64,000 nucleotides of DNA from an uncultured Clostridia bacterium (GTDB lineage: Bacteria; Bacillota; Clostridia; TANB77; CAG-508). A model generated the notes under the pieces. The model had not been told where the DNA came from and searched no databases. It worked only from the letters and a program-made list of their open reading frames with translations. This document shows positions 9,601 through 20,025 of this stretch, piece after piece (position 1 is the stretch's first letter; every line of letters begins with the position of its first letter). Made by a program: the position numbers and the translations under genes. The DNA is taken from NCBI GenBank assembly GCA_934153805.1, contig CAKPFO010000002.1:1-64000 (forward strand). Reading direction: 5' to 3'.

Positions 9601-12600
9601 TTTCGGTCATTACTCTCTTAGATATTGTCTTTGTTGAATCATCTGCTATTGTTACATCATTTACATTGCTTAGTACTTCAGAGTCCAATATATTTCCATT
9701 TGCATCATATGTAACTTTTATTATAATGTTATCTAACTTGTTGTAATCTTCCATTTTTTCTTCTTCTAATGTATAAATTACTGTCTTTCCATTATAAGCA
9801 TATCCTACGCTTGATTCTGTATAACCATTTTTATTAGTTAATTTTGGTGTTGCTGTAAATCCTGTTGATGTAGTTATTCCTTTTTCTTCTATTGCTGATG
9901 TTATTGTGAACTTAGCATCTTTTAGCTTATCTCCTGTTTCTGAATCTACTTTTGTAATTTCAAATACTACATCAGGGTCGTTCTTAACTTTTATTGTTAT
10001 TTCTCTATTTATATTGTCTATTTCAACATCAAATCCACCATCATCTATTAATGATAATTTGACATCCTTTTCTAAGTCAGCTCCAACTACTACAAATTCT
10101 GCATTTATTTCTACTGTTCCTGCTGTTAGGTTTGATCCATATACATATCCTGTTGCTGTTTCTATTTGAGATATGTTAATTTTTACATTATTTTCTGCTG
10201 TTATTCCTCTAACTCTTAGTGCTCCTTTTTCGAATACATATTTGTTTCCTGCTAATACTACACTCTCATTTTTAGTTGCTCCTGTTACGCTTTTATTTGT
10301 TGCACCTGTATCTTTTTCTAAAGCTTCTACTTGGAATATAGATCCATTTATTCTCTTTCCAGATTGAGAATCTTCTGTTACTACTTTTACAGTGTATTTT
10401 GGATCTAGTGTACCGTTACCTATTTGTACTACCATATGATGTGATTTACCTGTTGTAGTTGCTAAGAATTCTTCTGCTCTAAATGAGTCATCTGTCATAC
10501 TTATAATGTTTCCATATGCATCGAATTTTACAGTTACTTCTATTGGTAATATTTGATCATATCCACTAGGTGGTGTTGTTTCTGTAAATGTATATTTTAT
10601 TGTCTTATTTTGATGAGAAAGTCCTAAGTCAAAGTACAATAATCCATTTGCATCTGTTGTATTTGTTGCGCTTGTCGTTATTGTGTTTAGTGTTCCTGCT
10701 ACTGCATTTCCAGTAGAGTCTACTTCTTCTGATGTTATTTCGAATACGGCATTTGGTAATACTTTTCCAGTGTTTATATCATTCTTTAACATTGTCATTT
10801 CTAATTTTGTTTCATTTTTAAATGTTACTGTTATTGTTCCGTGTTCCTCATCTACTTCTACATCAGCATATGTAGGATTACTATTGTCATTTAGTGTTAA
10901 TGAATAAACATCTACACCTTTATTTACTCTTATTGTTGCTGTGTTATTGTTATCTTCTCTATAACCTTCTCCTATGCTTCTTTCTGTTATTACAAATTCT
11001 ATATCACCATTTTGTGTTTGTTTTGTTAATTGTGTAATACCATTTGCATCTGTTTCAGGTAGAGTTTGTGCTGCTCCATTTATTGAAACATCATATATTG
11101 TTCCTTCAATTCCTAATCCTGGATAATTTTTGTCTTCATCTTTTATAATTAAGTCATATGCATTATCATTAGGTATTGATAATTTTATATGTACTGGCGT
11201 ATCGCCTACATATTTAATTTGTTTATTTACAGCTACTTCTACTTTTACATTACTTGGATTACTTAATACATCATATAAATATAATGTTCCATCTTCTTTG
11301 TATGTAACTTGAAGGACTACGTCTTGTATTTTTCTATATGATTTAGCTGCTTCAATTTCTGAAATTGTATATTTTACTACTCTATTTGTAGATTGTTCTA
11401 CAAAGTTGTCTACAACATTAGTTACTGTTCCATCTGCATTAGTAACTGTACTTGCAATTTCTGAAGTTGCTCCGCCTACTACTTCTGTCTTTAATTTAAA
11501 TTTTACATTTTCCATTGCCGAATTAGTTAATTCGTCATATTTATAAATTCCTAATTTTACATCTTTTGGTTTATTAGTTATATTTAATGTTATAGCTTTA
11601 GTTCCAACATGTTTTGTTGGGTTTATTTGCATTACTTCTCCACCAGAAGTTACAGTATATGTTTCTATTTTACCGTTTTCATTAAATTTAACTTTAAATT
11701 CCATTACAGTTGTATTGTCGTAATAGCCTGCTATCGTATTTGTTTGTTTTACTGTGTATGTTACTTCTTCATTTGGATATACTGTTCCAACATATGTTGT
11801 TAATGTTCCATTTACATCTGTTTGTACTCCGCCTGAATCCACATCACCTTTACTATTAGTAATTGTAAACAATCCACCTTCTAATTTAAGTGTTGAATAG
11901 AACTCATCTGTTAAATTAATATTAACATCAAATCTTGGTTTGTTCTTAATATTAGCCTCTAAGTCTATTTTTCTTAAACTATTTGTAGTTGAGTCTACTG
12001 GTGCTACTTTTAAGAATTCATAATATTCACTTGTAGAAGTTGCACTTCTGATACTACCATTATTATTAAATTCTACTAAGAATTCTAGATTTGTTATTGG
12101 AATATATCCGCTTGGTACTGCTGTTTCAGAAAGAGTATATTTTACCTTCTTTCCAGCATATACTTTACCTATAGTAGCACTGCTATTTGATGCAGCTGTT
12201 GCTATTGTTCCTTCATTAGATATAATCTTAAATCCTGCATTTAATCTTGTATTGCTATCATAGTAATCTACTTTATTTAATTTTACATTAAATTTTCTAG
12301 AATATCTTATTGTAACATTTATATGGTTATTTTCCCAACTTATATCTATTGCATTTACATCACCGAATTGGTCTGTACTCTTTGGCGTTACACTTGCTAT
12401 TCTTCCGTTGCTATCGTATGCAACATCTAGTATTACATTTTGTGGATCAAAGTATCCATCATATCCAGAACCTGTAGTATATGTATCTAATACATATCTA
12501 TTTAGTGAGTCTGGCACACTTGCTCCCCAATATGTCCATCCTGTTTTTCCATTACTTCCTGTTGTATAATATAGTGTTGTTCTATATTCATAAGAAGTGT

Positions 12601-15600
12601 TTGTACAGAAGTTTCCATCTAGGTATGGGTCAATTCTTATTCCAGATAATCCTGCTCCACTTACCTCATCTATAACTGTTGCTGTTACAGTTGTAATTGG
12701 TGCATATTCTACTTTTATTTGTATTGTATGTTCATTTACAGTTGCTTTTACACTTGTAAAGAATCCATCTTTAATGTTGTTATTAGAAACTTTTTCTAAT
12801 ATTTCCACATCTTTTACTTGTCCTATATCATCATATTTTACTTTTATTCTTGCTAGTAAGTAGCTATATGAATGACCTATATATCTTGGTAAATATGTTT
12901 GATATTGAATAGGACTATTTGGTTCTGCATTCTCATAAATATATAGTATTCTCTCTTTTGTTGCTGGTTTCTTATTTTCTGGGAATGTGTCTGATTCTGT
13001 TGGTAATACTGATACTCTTGCTGCATCATTTATTGTTGTTATTGTATTATCTGTTTTATAACCTGCTGAATATGTTCTTCCAAACCATTCATATCCACCA
13101 CCAATATATGGTGAACTATAACTTGGATCTATATATCCAGAGCTTACTACTGCTTCTGGTTGTGCTCCCATTCCCCATTTAGTAGTACTTATTGTATATT
13201 GTCCTTTTAAGCTATCACCTGTGTACATATCTACCGCTTGCATTTGTACTTGTAACATTGGATAATATCTAACTGTTACGTTTATAGTATTTCTTGTATG
13301 TGTTACTTGAAGGTATCTATTATCTGCTGCATATCCTATTGCATGAGTATCTCCTCCTGGATTATATACGCTTACCCCTGTAACACTTCCTTCATCGTTA
13401 AATGTTACACTTACAAGTAATGCATATTGAATTGATTGATATGCTGATTTATATTCATCGTTTCCTATATAATATGTGTCTGGTGTTTGTTTTTGAACTA
13501 ATCTTAATATTCTAGTTCCTGCACCTTCTTCATATACTCCCATTGTTTCTGTATCTTCACCATGTGCTGTGACTAATCCTGTAGTTGTTGTTGTAGAACC
13601 TGATTCTAAAGTTAATCTATACTTGTCATCTGGGCTAAATGTTATAGAATTTCTTGTATCTACTAAATATGTATCAAATATAGCTGTTTCTAGCTTTTTA
13701 TTTGAGTCATATACATCTTCTACTGATAAGTGTATACGTACTTCATCACTTGGTTTATTTTTTATTGTTGCTTCTACTGTAAAGTCATCTGCATTATAGT
13801 TAGTAACATCTATATCTCCAGAAACTACTCTAATTGGATTGCTAGAAACCATTTTCCCTTGTGCATCATATGTTATTTCTATTATTACAACTTCATCTAA
13901 CCAATCATATCCATCTGCTTTCTTAGTTTCTTTTATTGTATACTCTATAGTTTTATTTGCTAATGTTTTGTCCATGTATGCTATAGCTATACCTGTTGAA
14001 TCTGTTGTAATATTGTCTACATCTAATCTTACTAGGTCTTTTACTAGTGCAAGTAAATCATCTACTCTATCTTGTGAAGTAGTTCCTTTTGCAATTAGTT
14101 TGTCTACAACATTTTGGTTTGTTACTTCTTTTATTTTTGCATTTACTTGTGTTTTTGTAGCTTTATTTAGTTCTACTATTTTATTTATTTTTTGGCTATT
14201 ATTTACACATGCATTAATTTGATCTTCTTCATCTGCTGTTAATTTACCTGTTGCTTTTAGCTCATTAATTAAATTTTGTATTCCTATATCTTGTTTTATA
14301 GTTTCTACATCTTCTGGATTTATCTTTAATCTATCTAGTACTTGTGATAGATATTCTTCTTCTGTTACATCCTTAGTATTTAATGTTAATAATTTTATTT
14401 CATCTTCTGTATAATTTGCTAAATTACTTTTTGCTATTCTTGCAGTTACTTCAAAGTCTACTTTTCCCAGTGCTTCTCCTGTATCTGTATCTACTTTGTT
14501 TATAGTTATTGCAAGTTCAGGATTACTTTTTATTTGTACATTTACTTTAAATTTATCTGTTATTGTACTATATGTTGGTATACTTGCTGTTGCTATATCT
14601 GCCCTCTTAATTACTCTTGGTGTATTTATAATGTATCCTGTATTATCAAAATCTACTTCTATTACAACTGGTATTGCTAAAGATTGATATCTTGCACTTG
14701 GGTTTACTTGTGTTATTGTGTATGTAACAGTCTCTTGGTAACCACTCTTATCTAATCTTCCTGTTCCAATACCGTTAGAGTCTGTTGTAACAGCATCTGC
14801 TTTTGTATTTATTGAAGATACAATTTTATATGTAGCTCCAGCTAATTTTATACTTTCATCTCTTAAATCCACATTCTCAATTTGCATTTGAACATCTGGA
14901 TAGTTCTTTACAGATATATTTATTATACCTTTGTCATTTCCATTATATCCTTCATCTGCTGTTGTTGATGGTGCTTTAACTGTTACTTCTACAAAGTTAA
15001 CGTATTTATTTACATCTCCAACTATTTGAGCATTTGTTACATTTCTGTTTGCGTCAAATGTAACATCTATTTGGAAGTCTTCTACAGTTGCATAGCCATA
15101 GCCTGCTTCTAATTGTTTTACAGTATATCTTACTGTTGTATCTTGTTCTAATTTATCTACATATAATACTGCTTGTCCGTCTTTATCTGTTAATTTTTCC
15201 TTTGTTAAATTTTGAGCTGATGTTATTTCAAATTTAGCATTTGCTATATTTAATCCATCAAAATATCCTGTATTTTTTATTACAAATGGTAATTCTGGCA
15301 TCATATCTACTTTTAATGTAATTTCTTTTCCAGTATATGATACTGCTGTAAGTCCTTCTGTTAAACATTCTGGAAGGTCAGAAACATTTCCATCTTTGTC
15401 ATAAGTTACTTTAAATTTCATTATGTCTAAAGGCATATAATTATCAAATGAATTTGTTTGTTTTAGTGTATATGTTTGTATTCCATTTGGTACTACATAA
15501 CCAACTTCAAGTTTTGTTGTTCCTTCAGCTGGTAAATTAAGTGATGGTTCTACTTTATATTGTACATTTGTTAATTGTGTTCCACTTGCTATATCTACTG

Positions 15601-18600
15601 ATTGGATATTTACTACTAATGGATCTTGTGGATCTACATTAATTATAATGTCTATGTCATTTCCACCAACTGTATTTGTAGCTCCTATACTCCATACGCT
15701 ACCATAGCCAGTAGTTCCTGTGTTTGCTAAGTTTGTAGCTGCTGCATTTACTTTTCCATTCATGTCAAATACTACTTTTACTTTTATTGGAGAAGCAAGC
15801 TTTTTATAATAATTAGCTGCTTGTATTGTGTCTATTGTATATTCAACTTCATAACCTTCTATTGAATAGTTTGCTCCAACCTTAGTTGTTGTTTTTCCGT
15901 CTTTATTTGTTGCATTTGTCGTAGTTTGAGCTCCTTGGTCAGAAGTTACTTTAAATGTATAATTACTTACTGGATTTGATGTTGTTGCGTCTAATGTTTG
16001 TATTCCAAATTTAAATGTATTTGTCTCATAGTCTGTTAACTCTAATGTGATACATGTTTTATAAGTACCATCAGACATTACTAATGTTTGTTTACTTGCT
16101 ATGCTTGCTCTTGGTGTTTTATATGAACTCTTTTCTAGCTTTACAGTTACATCTCCTGTTAATTCGTCTATAGCTTCTACTGTTAATATTTCTGTATATT
16201 CGTTTACATCATATCCTATAGGAGCTACTTTTTCTGTAATTTCTATATTTGTTCCTACAGCAACTGTAAATCCTTCAAATTCAACATTGTCGCCTACTTC
16301 TATATCTCTTCTTACTAATCTTGTTCCATCTAATCTTGTTACTGTAACATCATATTTAGAACCTGGAAGTACAGTGCCATCTTTATTTACTTTCTTTAAG
16401 TCTAATGAGAAGTTACCTACATCGTCATAATTTGTATATAAATCTAAGTATACATTGCTTTCATATGCTTTTGAAGATTCATATCCACTAAAGTCTTTCT
16501 TCTTCATTAATCTATTTCCCCATGTAGCTTCAACGTTTGTTATTTCTATTATTGCTTTTTCTGGGTTATATCTAAATGTTAGCTTAAATGTCATATCTGT
16601 ATTTGCTTTTTTTACACCGTTATCATCTACTTCATAAGTATATAAGTAATCTACTCTTTCTCCATTATTTAAGTCTTCTCCATCTACTTGTATTCCTAAT
16701 AATTCTAGATATCCATTATTGTCTGTTTCTCTATAGTTTATTTGTTTTGTTGCTCCTGTTGCGGGATCAACATAATCGTATGGTTCGTCTAATTTCTTTC
16801 CTGCTGAATCTACTAGTGTTGGTGAACTTAATACTACTTTTACTCCTGCTACTAAATAGTCATTTGTATCTACTTTATTAATATATAGATTTAATATTGT
16901 ATTTGCACCTGTCTTTTTAGCATTTACATCATGGTATATTACATCTCTACCAACAATTTCTGCTCCTATATTGTTTCCATTTGCTGGATCATATGTATTT
17001 GGCTCTTGATTGTCAATTACATATCCTGATACTGTTTTACGTAATTCTATTGTTTGTGTTTGGTCGTTTATTATGTATCCCATTATAGCATATGTTTGAG
17101 TAATCTTTATAGTAACTTTATCTCCACCTATAATTCTAGTTTCTATGTTACCATTTGAATCTGTTTTTCTTCCTCTTATTTCTTTTGTTGCTGTATCAGA
17201 TATTATATCTATGCTATATTGTGCATCTTGTATTGGTGTTTTTAAATCTGAACCATCCAAAAGATTTATCTTTAAGTTGTATGAGTTAGTAGTATCTGGT
17301 GTTAAACCTAATACTGTTACTGCAGTATCATATACATATTTATCCTCTGGCATTTGTTTATAGTTTACATCTATATATGGAACAGTATAACTTTTTTGTT
17401 TTGCTTCACATATATGTTTTTGTGTATCAAATTTTGCTTCTATAGTTGCTAAATTTGTATCTACTACAGAATATCCATATGGTGTTGAGCTTAGTAATTC
17501 TACTTTATATTCATATGTTCCTTGGTCTTCATCTTCTACTATAAAGTTTGCAATTCCATCTGCACCTGTCATAGCTGTATAAACTTTATTTGTTGTTGTA
17601 TTTGTTAATGCTAATAATACATTTGGAATGTTAACATCCCTTTCACCATTGTCTACTAAATGAACTTGTATTCTATTTTGTTCATTTGCTGGTTGGCTTT
17701 CTAAGTTAACAATAACTGCATTATTATCTTTATCTGCAACTGCGTCTAATGTAAGAGGTGTTGTTTTTGTTATATATTGTACAGTTCCATTGTTTCTAAA
17801 GAATATTACTTCTTTTGTATCTTTATCTTCTACATAACCTGCTCTTTGTTTTACTTCTGTTATTGTTAATTTTATATTTCCTGTTCCTGGTAACTCTAAA
17901 GTAATCTTTCCATTTTTATCTGTTATTTGTCCTAATGCTTGTGAAGTTACTTGTGTTCCAGATGAGTCTACTCTTGTCCATTCTATATCATATATTGCAT
18001 CTTGGATTTTTATTGAATTATTTTCTTTGTCTGAAACAGTTACTTCTACAAAGAATGTTTCATCTTTTTGTGCAACATTTCCTACTGTTACTTTTACTTT
18101 TTGTTCATCTATCCATTCTGAAGTTACTTTGTCATTGTATTTGTCCACTATTTTAGTTACTTTTCCACCTTCAAAAGTTATCAATAAAGTAACATTTCCC
18201 ATTGGGTCATATCCTGTTTGCTCTGTCATTTGTGAAAGTATATATTGATATGTTCCATCTTTTGTCATAACAGTTGGATTAAATGTAAGTTTTCCATTTC
18301 CTGCTGTAGTTGCAAATAATGCTTCCATGTCATATTTGCTGTTCAATTTTGGTTGAATTAATCTGTATTCAATATTTCCTAATTTTATATTTGTATTATT
18401 TAAGTCTATTGTTTCAACCTCTAATGCAAATGTTTGAACAGAAATAGGTAATTTAACATTGATATTTCTTGTTACTACATCTACCTCTGGAGTAGATCTA
18501 TCAGCTTCTGCCCAAATACTACCTACTCCTGTTGGATCATTGTGTACTACAACCTTAGTTGCTGGTGTTGCAACATATCCAAATTGATTTACATTTGGTA

Positions 18601-19891
18601 TTATTTCAAATGTTATATCTCCTAAAGTTTTTAATTCATCTATTTTTATCTTTCCATTAGAGTCTGTTATTAAAGTTTCATCATATATAGTTTTTGTAAT
18701 ATCATCTCCATTTATGTCTTTACCTGTTACTATTGTTCCAACAACTCTAACTGATAAATCCTTTATTGGAAGCTTATCACTCTTTTCACTTACAGCTTCT
18801 ATTGTTAAGCTATATTTTTTACAGATTACATATGTAGGAGAAACTACCATGTCATATCCTTGAGCTTGTTCTTCTGCATCTTTGTACTCTAACTTCATAT
18901 TATCACTTGTATTTAATGTTCTATAAATTTTTCCTGCATCTATGGCTGCTGTCGTTTTTAAGTCTAATTTAAATTTAAGTGTTTTAGACTCACCAGCTTT
19001 TATAGCTGCACAATCTAAAGTATAACCTTGACTATTTGTAGTTACTGTTAAATCACTGTCATTAGATATAATGCTAAAATCAAAATAGTTTAAAGTTTCT
19101 GCACTAAATACATCTGTAACTTTTACATTTACTAAACTATCATTTACACTATTGTATATAGAAGAGAAATCTGTAACATCTTTTATCATAGTTACTTTTC
19201 CTAAGCTTGCACCACCGTTTTTGTATTCGCTATTAGTTATGTTAGCTAAAATAGAATATACTTTTACGCCATTGTTAACATTGTCTTCTAATATTGTCTT
19301 TACAGAGTCTGTGGCATCAGAAATAAGCACTAAATATTTTTTAGTGTTTGCAGCACCTGTATATGTACTATTTGCGTATTCAATTGCTTTTTCTACACTC
19401 TTTCCGTTAGTATATGTTAAATTATTTATTGCAGTCGTATATGTACTTAATGATGTTTTATTCATTGCAACTTTAACACCAGTATTGTCTACTAATGATA
19501 TTTTAGCTCTTGGTGCTTCATTTAATAACTCTGTTACTAATTGTGTAGCTTTTTCTTTTACTTTGTTGTCAACATCGTTTGTTTCAACACTTCTAGATGT
19601 GTCTACAACTACAGCAACTTCTGGAACTACTGTTGCATCATTTAAGTTATTTACTTTTACTTCATAAGTTAAACTTTTGCTAGTATCCTCCACTATCTTT
19701 TTAGTTATGCTAGACATACCATCTTGTGCAATGTTTGCACTACCATCGTCTTTAATTTCTACTGCATACTCGTCATTGTTATCTGCATATGCTACTAAAC
19801 TAACAACTGCAAAAATAGCTAATATTGCTACAAGTATTACAAGTATTTTTTTGTTTGTAACTATAAAATTCTTCAATTTCTCTTTTGTCAT
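6158..19891 (-). CDS. Giant surface adhesin: VWA head, CnaB repeats, dockerin (4577 aa)
   Basis: This is a giant secreted stalk protein. Residues 1-36 are a signal sequence ending AYA. A von Willebrand A domain at about 90-250 has the metal-site motif DTSRS (97-101) and a later DATD. The rest is a chain of about 29 CnaB/SpaA-type repeats, counted by the recurring GY anchor. One repeat holds a mostly helical, charged insertion (about 1800-1955). A Tyr/Trp/Gly-rich stretch (about 2150-2490) departs from the repeat pattern. The end is a beta module (about 4419-4514) and a dockerin (4515-4577) with loop DIDGDGRVRSKD and a second lengthened loop ending RVRSND. It lacks a sortase signal, so it probably binds the wall through a cohesin. 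Compared with its paralogue it has one extra pair of repeats (IEKHHE type followed by LIANNPA type). The start follows an AGGGGGG ribosome site 10 bases upstream. Ligand unknown. Confidence 0.88.
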   Translation of the reverse strand: MTKEKLKNFIVTNKKILVILVAILAIFAVVSLVAYADNNDEYAVEIKDDGSANIAQDGMSSITKKIVEDTSKSLTYEVKVNNLNDATVVPEVAVVVDTSRSVETNDVDNKVKEKATQLVTELLNEAPRAKISLVDNTGVKVAMNKTSLSTYTTAINNLTYTNGKSVEKAIEYANSTYTGAANTKKYLVLISDATDSVKTILEDNVNNGVKVYSILANITNSEYKNGGASLGKVTMIKDVTDFSSIYNSVNDSLVNVKVTDVFSAETLNYFDFSIISNDSDLTVTTNSQGYTLDCAAIKAGESKTLKFKLDLKTTAAIDAGKIYRTLNTSDNMKLEYKDAEEQAQGYDMVVSPTYVICKKYSLTIEAVSEKSDKLPIKDLSVRVVGTIVTGKDINGDDITKTIYDETLITDSNGKIKIDELKTLGDITFEIIPNVNQFGYVATPATKVVVHNDPTGVGSIWAEADRSTPEVDVVTRNINVKLPISVQTFALEVETIDLNNTNIKLGNIEYRLIQPKLNSKYDMEALFATTAGNGKLTFNPTVMTKDGTYQYILSQMTEQTGYDPMGNVTLLITFEGGKVTKIVDKYNDKVTSEWIDEQKVKVTVGNVAQKDETFFVEVTVSDKENNSIKIQDAIYDIEWTRVDSSGTQVTSQALGQITDKNGKITLELPGTGNIKLTITEVKQRAGYVEDKDTKEVIFFRNNGTVQYITKTTPLTLDAVADKDNNAVIVNLESQPANEQNRIQVHLVDNGERDVNIPNVLLALTNTTTNKVYTAMTGADGIANFIVEDEDQGTYEYKVELLSSTPYGYSVVDTNLATIEAKFDTQKHICEAKQKSYTVPYIDVNYKQMPEDKYVYDTAVTVLGLTPDTTNSYNLKINLLDGSDLKTPIQDAQYSIDIISDTATKEIRGRKTDSNGNIETRIIGGDKVTIKITQTYAIMGYIINDQTQTIELRKTVSGYVIDNQEPNTYDPANGNNIGAEIVGRDVIYHDVNAKKTGANTILNLYINKVDTNDYLVAGVKVVLSSPTLVDSAGKKLDEPYDYVDPATGATKQINYRETDNNGYLELLGIQVDGEDLNNGERVDYLYTYEVDDNGVKKANTDMTFKLTFRYNPEKAIIEITNVEATWGNRLMKKKDFSGYESSKAYESNVYLDLYTNYDDVGNFSLDLKKVNKDGTVLPGSKYDVTVTRLDGTRLVRRDIEVGDNVEFEGFTVAVGTNIEITEKVAPIGYDVNEYTEILTVEAIDELTGDVTVKLEKSSYKTPRASIASKQTLVMSDGTYKTCITLELTDYETNTFKFGIQTLDATTSNPVSNYTFKVTSDQGAQTTTNATNKDGKTTTKVGANYSIEGYEVEYTIDTIQAANYYKKLASPIKVKVVFDMNGKVNAAATNLANTGTTGYGSVWSIGATNTVGGNDIDIIINVDPQDPLVVNIQSVDIASGTQLTNVQYKVEPSLNLPAEGTTKLEVGYVVPNGIQTYTLKQTNSFDNYMPLDIMKFKVTYDKDGNVSDLPECLTEGLTAVSYTGKEITLKVDMMPELPFVIKNTGYFDGLNIANAKFEITSAQNLTKEKLTDKDGQAVLYVDKLEQDTTVRYTVKQLEAGYGYATVEDFQIDVTFDANRNVTNAQIVGDVNKYVNFVEVTVKAPSTTADEGYNGNDKGIINISVKNYPDVQMQIENVDLRDESIKLAGATYKIVSSINTKADAVTTDSNGIGTGRLDKSGYQETVTYTITQVNPSARYQSLAIPVVIEVDFDNTGYIINTPRVIKRADIATASIPTYSTITDKFKVNVQIKSNPELAITINKVDTDTGEALGKVDFEVTARIAKSNLANYTEDEIKLLTLNTKDVTEEEYLSQVLDRLKINPEDVETIKQDIGIQNLINELKATGKLTADEEDQINACVNNSQKINKIVELNKATKTQVNAKIKEVTNQNVVDKLIAKGTTSQDRVDDLLALVKDLVRLDVDNITTDSTGIAIAYMDKTLANKTIEYTIKETKKADGYDWLDEVVIIEITYDAQGKMVSSNPIRVVSGDIDVTNYNADDFTVEATIKNKPSDEVRIHLSVEDVYDSNKKLETAIFDTYLVDTRNSITFSPDDKYRLTLESGSTTTTTGLVTAHGEDTETMGVYEEGAGTRILRLVQKQTPDTYYIGNDEYKSAYQSIQYALLVSVTFNDEGSVTGVSVYNPGGDTHAIGYAADNRYLQVTHTRNTINVTVRYYPMLQVQMQAVDMYTGDSLKGQYTISTTKWGMGAQPEAVVSSGYIDPSYSSPYIGGGYEWFGRTYSAGYKTDNTITTINDAARVSVLPTESDTFPENKKPATKERILYIYENAEPNSPIQYQTYLPRYIGHSYSYLLARIKVKYDDIGQVKDVEILEKVSNNNIKDGFFTSVKATVNEHTIQIKVEYAPITTVTATVIDEVSGAGLSGIRIDPYLDGNFCTNTSYEYRTTLYYTTGSNGKTGWTYWGASVPDSLNRYVLDTYTTGSGYDGYFDPQNVILDVAYDSNGRIASVTPKSTDQFGDVNAIDISWENNHINVTIRYSRKFNVKLNKVDYYDSNTRLNAGFKIISNEGTIATAASNSSATIGKVYAGKKVKYTLSETAVPSGYIPITNLEFLVEFNNNGSIRSATSTSEYYEFLKVAPVDSTTNSLRKIDLEANIKNKPRFDVNINLTDEFYSTLKLEGGLFTITNSKGDVDSGGVQTDVNGTLTTYVGTVYPNEEVTYTVKQTNTIAGYYDNTTVMEFKVKFNENGKIETYTVTSGGEVMQINPTKHVGTKAITLNITNKPKDVKLGIYKYDELTNSAMENVKFKLKTEVVGGATSEIASTVTNADGTVTNVVDNFVEQSTNRVVKYTISEIEAAKSYRKIQDVVLQVTYKEDGTLYLYDVLSNPSNVKVEVAVNKQIKYVGDTPVHIKLSIPNDNAYDLIIKDEDKNYPGLGIEGTIYDVSINGAAQTLPETDANGITQLTKQTQNGDIEFVITERSIGEGYREDNNNTATIRVNKGVDVYSLTLNDNSNPTYADVEVDEEHGTITVTFKNETKLEMTMLKNDINTGKVLPNAVFEITSEEVDSTGNAVAGTLNTITTSATNTTDANGLLYFDLGLSHQNKTIKYTFTETTPPSGYDQILPIEVTVKFDAYGNIISMTDDSFRAEEFLATTTGKSHHMVVQIGNGTLDPKYTVKVVTEDSQSGKRINGSIFQVEALEKDTGATNKSVTGATKNESVVLAGNKYVFEKGALRVRGITAENNVKINISQIETATGYVYGSNLTAGTVEINAEFVVVGADLEKDVKLSLIDDGGFDVEIDNINREITIKVKNDPDVVFEITKVDSETGDKLKDAKFTITSAIEEKGITTSTGFTATPKLTNKNGYTESSVGYAYNGKTVIYTLEEEKMEDYNKLDNIIIKVTYDANGNILDSEVLSNVNDVTIADDSTKTISKRVMTESDKPGIVEIDYSSITIPTGKGSRILQMTVKNTETPLDKDYQIKIEKHHESSSYPYYIPGVTYQITVTQEYGKNTTTWTDITNDDGVIISPYFSGYGYITVEITEISAPEGYKVDNVTRTAKFYRNENSKRIVLVNSDIGFKLNDDFTMVTLQPTNKLVSGKYDIIVNKVDQKTGMLIANNPAGIELDISEEYETITQVVDPTTGNITETKETTEVKTPVIKDETDEAGRIVASAIDAPTKEGVYKYYLRETKTPKGYKGILEKEVEIDVEFGLDSNNDMVIKSAVVKDATDVKVAKVSDQLISLMVYNRNQNSDDDTLEDGEFGFKINKVDTDLYNITTGVTEFTITDRQTGDVKNVSTDTLGEASLQIFTIPDKAGNYKYTINEVTAPEGYKLDTQDIDIMLEFKEDTSTGDIYLASVKAEGNVVYEQPEAGKLPNRKIELKIINEDEPYQIVIEKHHEENPDYPTLIPGVDFDVTIEQEYGGNIPTWSGTTNAEGIITSDFYSGYGYITIKIKEKSAPDKYQVDYAEKTIKVYRDKETKKLRIVDSDVGYEFSSDNKIIYLKPTNELIGGIFDMVINKMDKDTNTLIANNPAKLSLYMLRDYYQNVTDPVTGAISTTVTQVKELVTEGKTDDKGRLIGDAILMPSDPGEYTFILEETQAPYGYKGLQSEVQFKVKFELNASNELVITDVNVVSGDGIKILKFKDQLITLAVENESTIPEDQFALNITKVDETGNTITSDTAVFKLTDNQTKDVYYLETEDLKGTILQCIQKPDKVGKYTYTLNEIKAPEGYALDRSDISIELEFADDGSGKIYLQNVNITGTNVTYANAPLAGELPSDLLELKITNIPGSNGDANDKPYTVILNKKDSITKDFILDRATFDVSLVNGEIVHAATNTDGQIIIENVFMPSKPGEYEIVVKELTAPDGYYLDTDMKIAKVTFTGTGDSMVITDIQLDSAHNSNIEIVTAECTEDKIVLNVLNEKEDDDLYVISKKDSAGEDIYDVMKEYAGKQYKIDKPFIDTRVAKSGNNIKVQEFMDNLESNGVMTVWDKDGNQIDPASKVKTGYILKSTKGSKELTFEIVVKGDIDGDGRVRSKDLDMLIKHLAGGANTFTADPIKMRAADIVDDGNGRVRSNDLNEFYKVLAK

Positions 19892-19942
19892 GGTTTTAAT
19901 TCCCCCCTAGATTCTTCTTTATTACATATTTCTAGTAACTTT

Positions 19943-19971
19943 ACTATAAGTTGAAAATGCTTAAAAGTCAA
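19943..19971 (-). promoter_or_regulatory. Sigma-A promoter of the 4577-aa giant
   Basis: Minus strand -35 TTGACT, 17-base spacer, -10 TATAGT. Transcription would start about 45 bases before the ATG. Bases just after the -10 (AAAGTTACTA) are shared with the promoter of the paralogous giant. Confidence 0.75.
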
Positions 19972-20025
19972 TTGAGGTCTTGGCTTCGTTTATTCATTAT
20001 TACAAAAAATATTTATACTTTTTTA

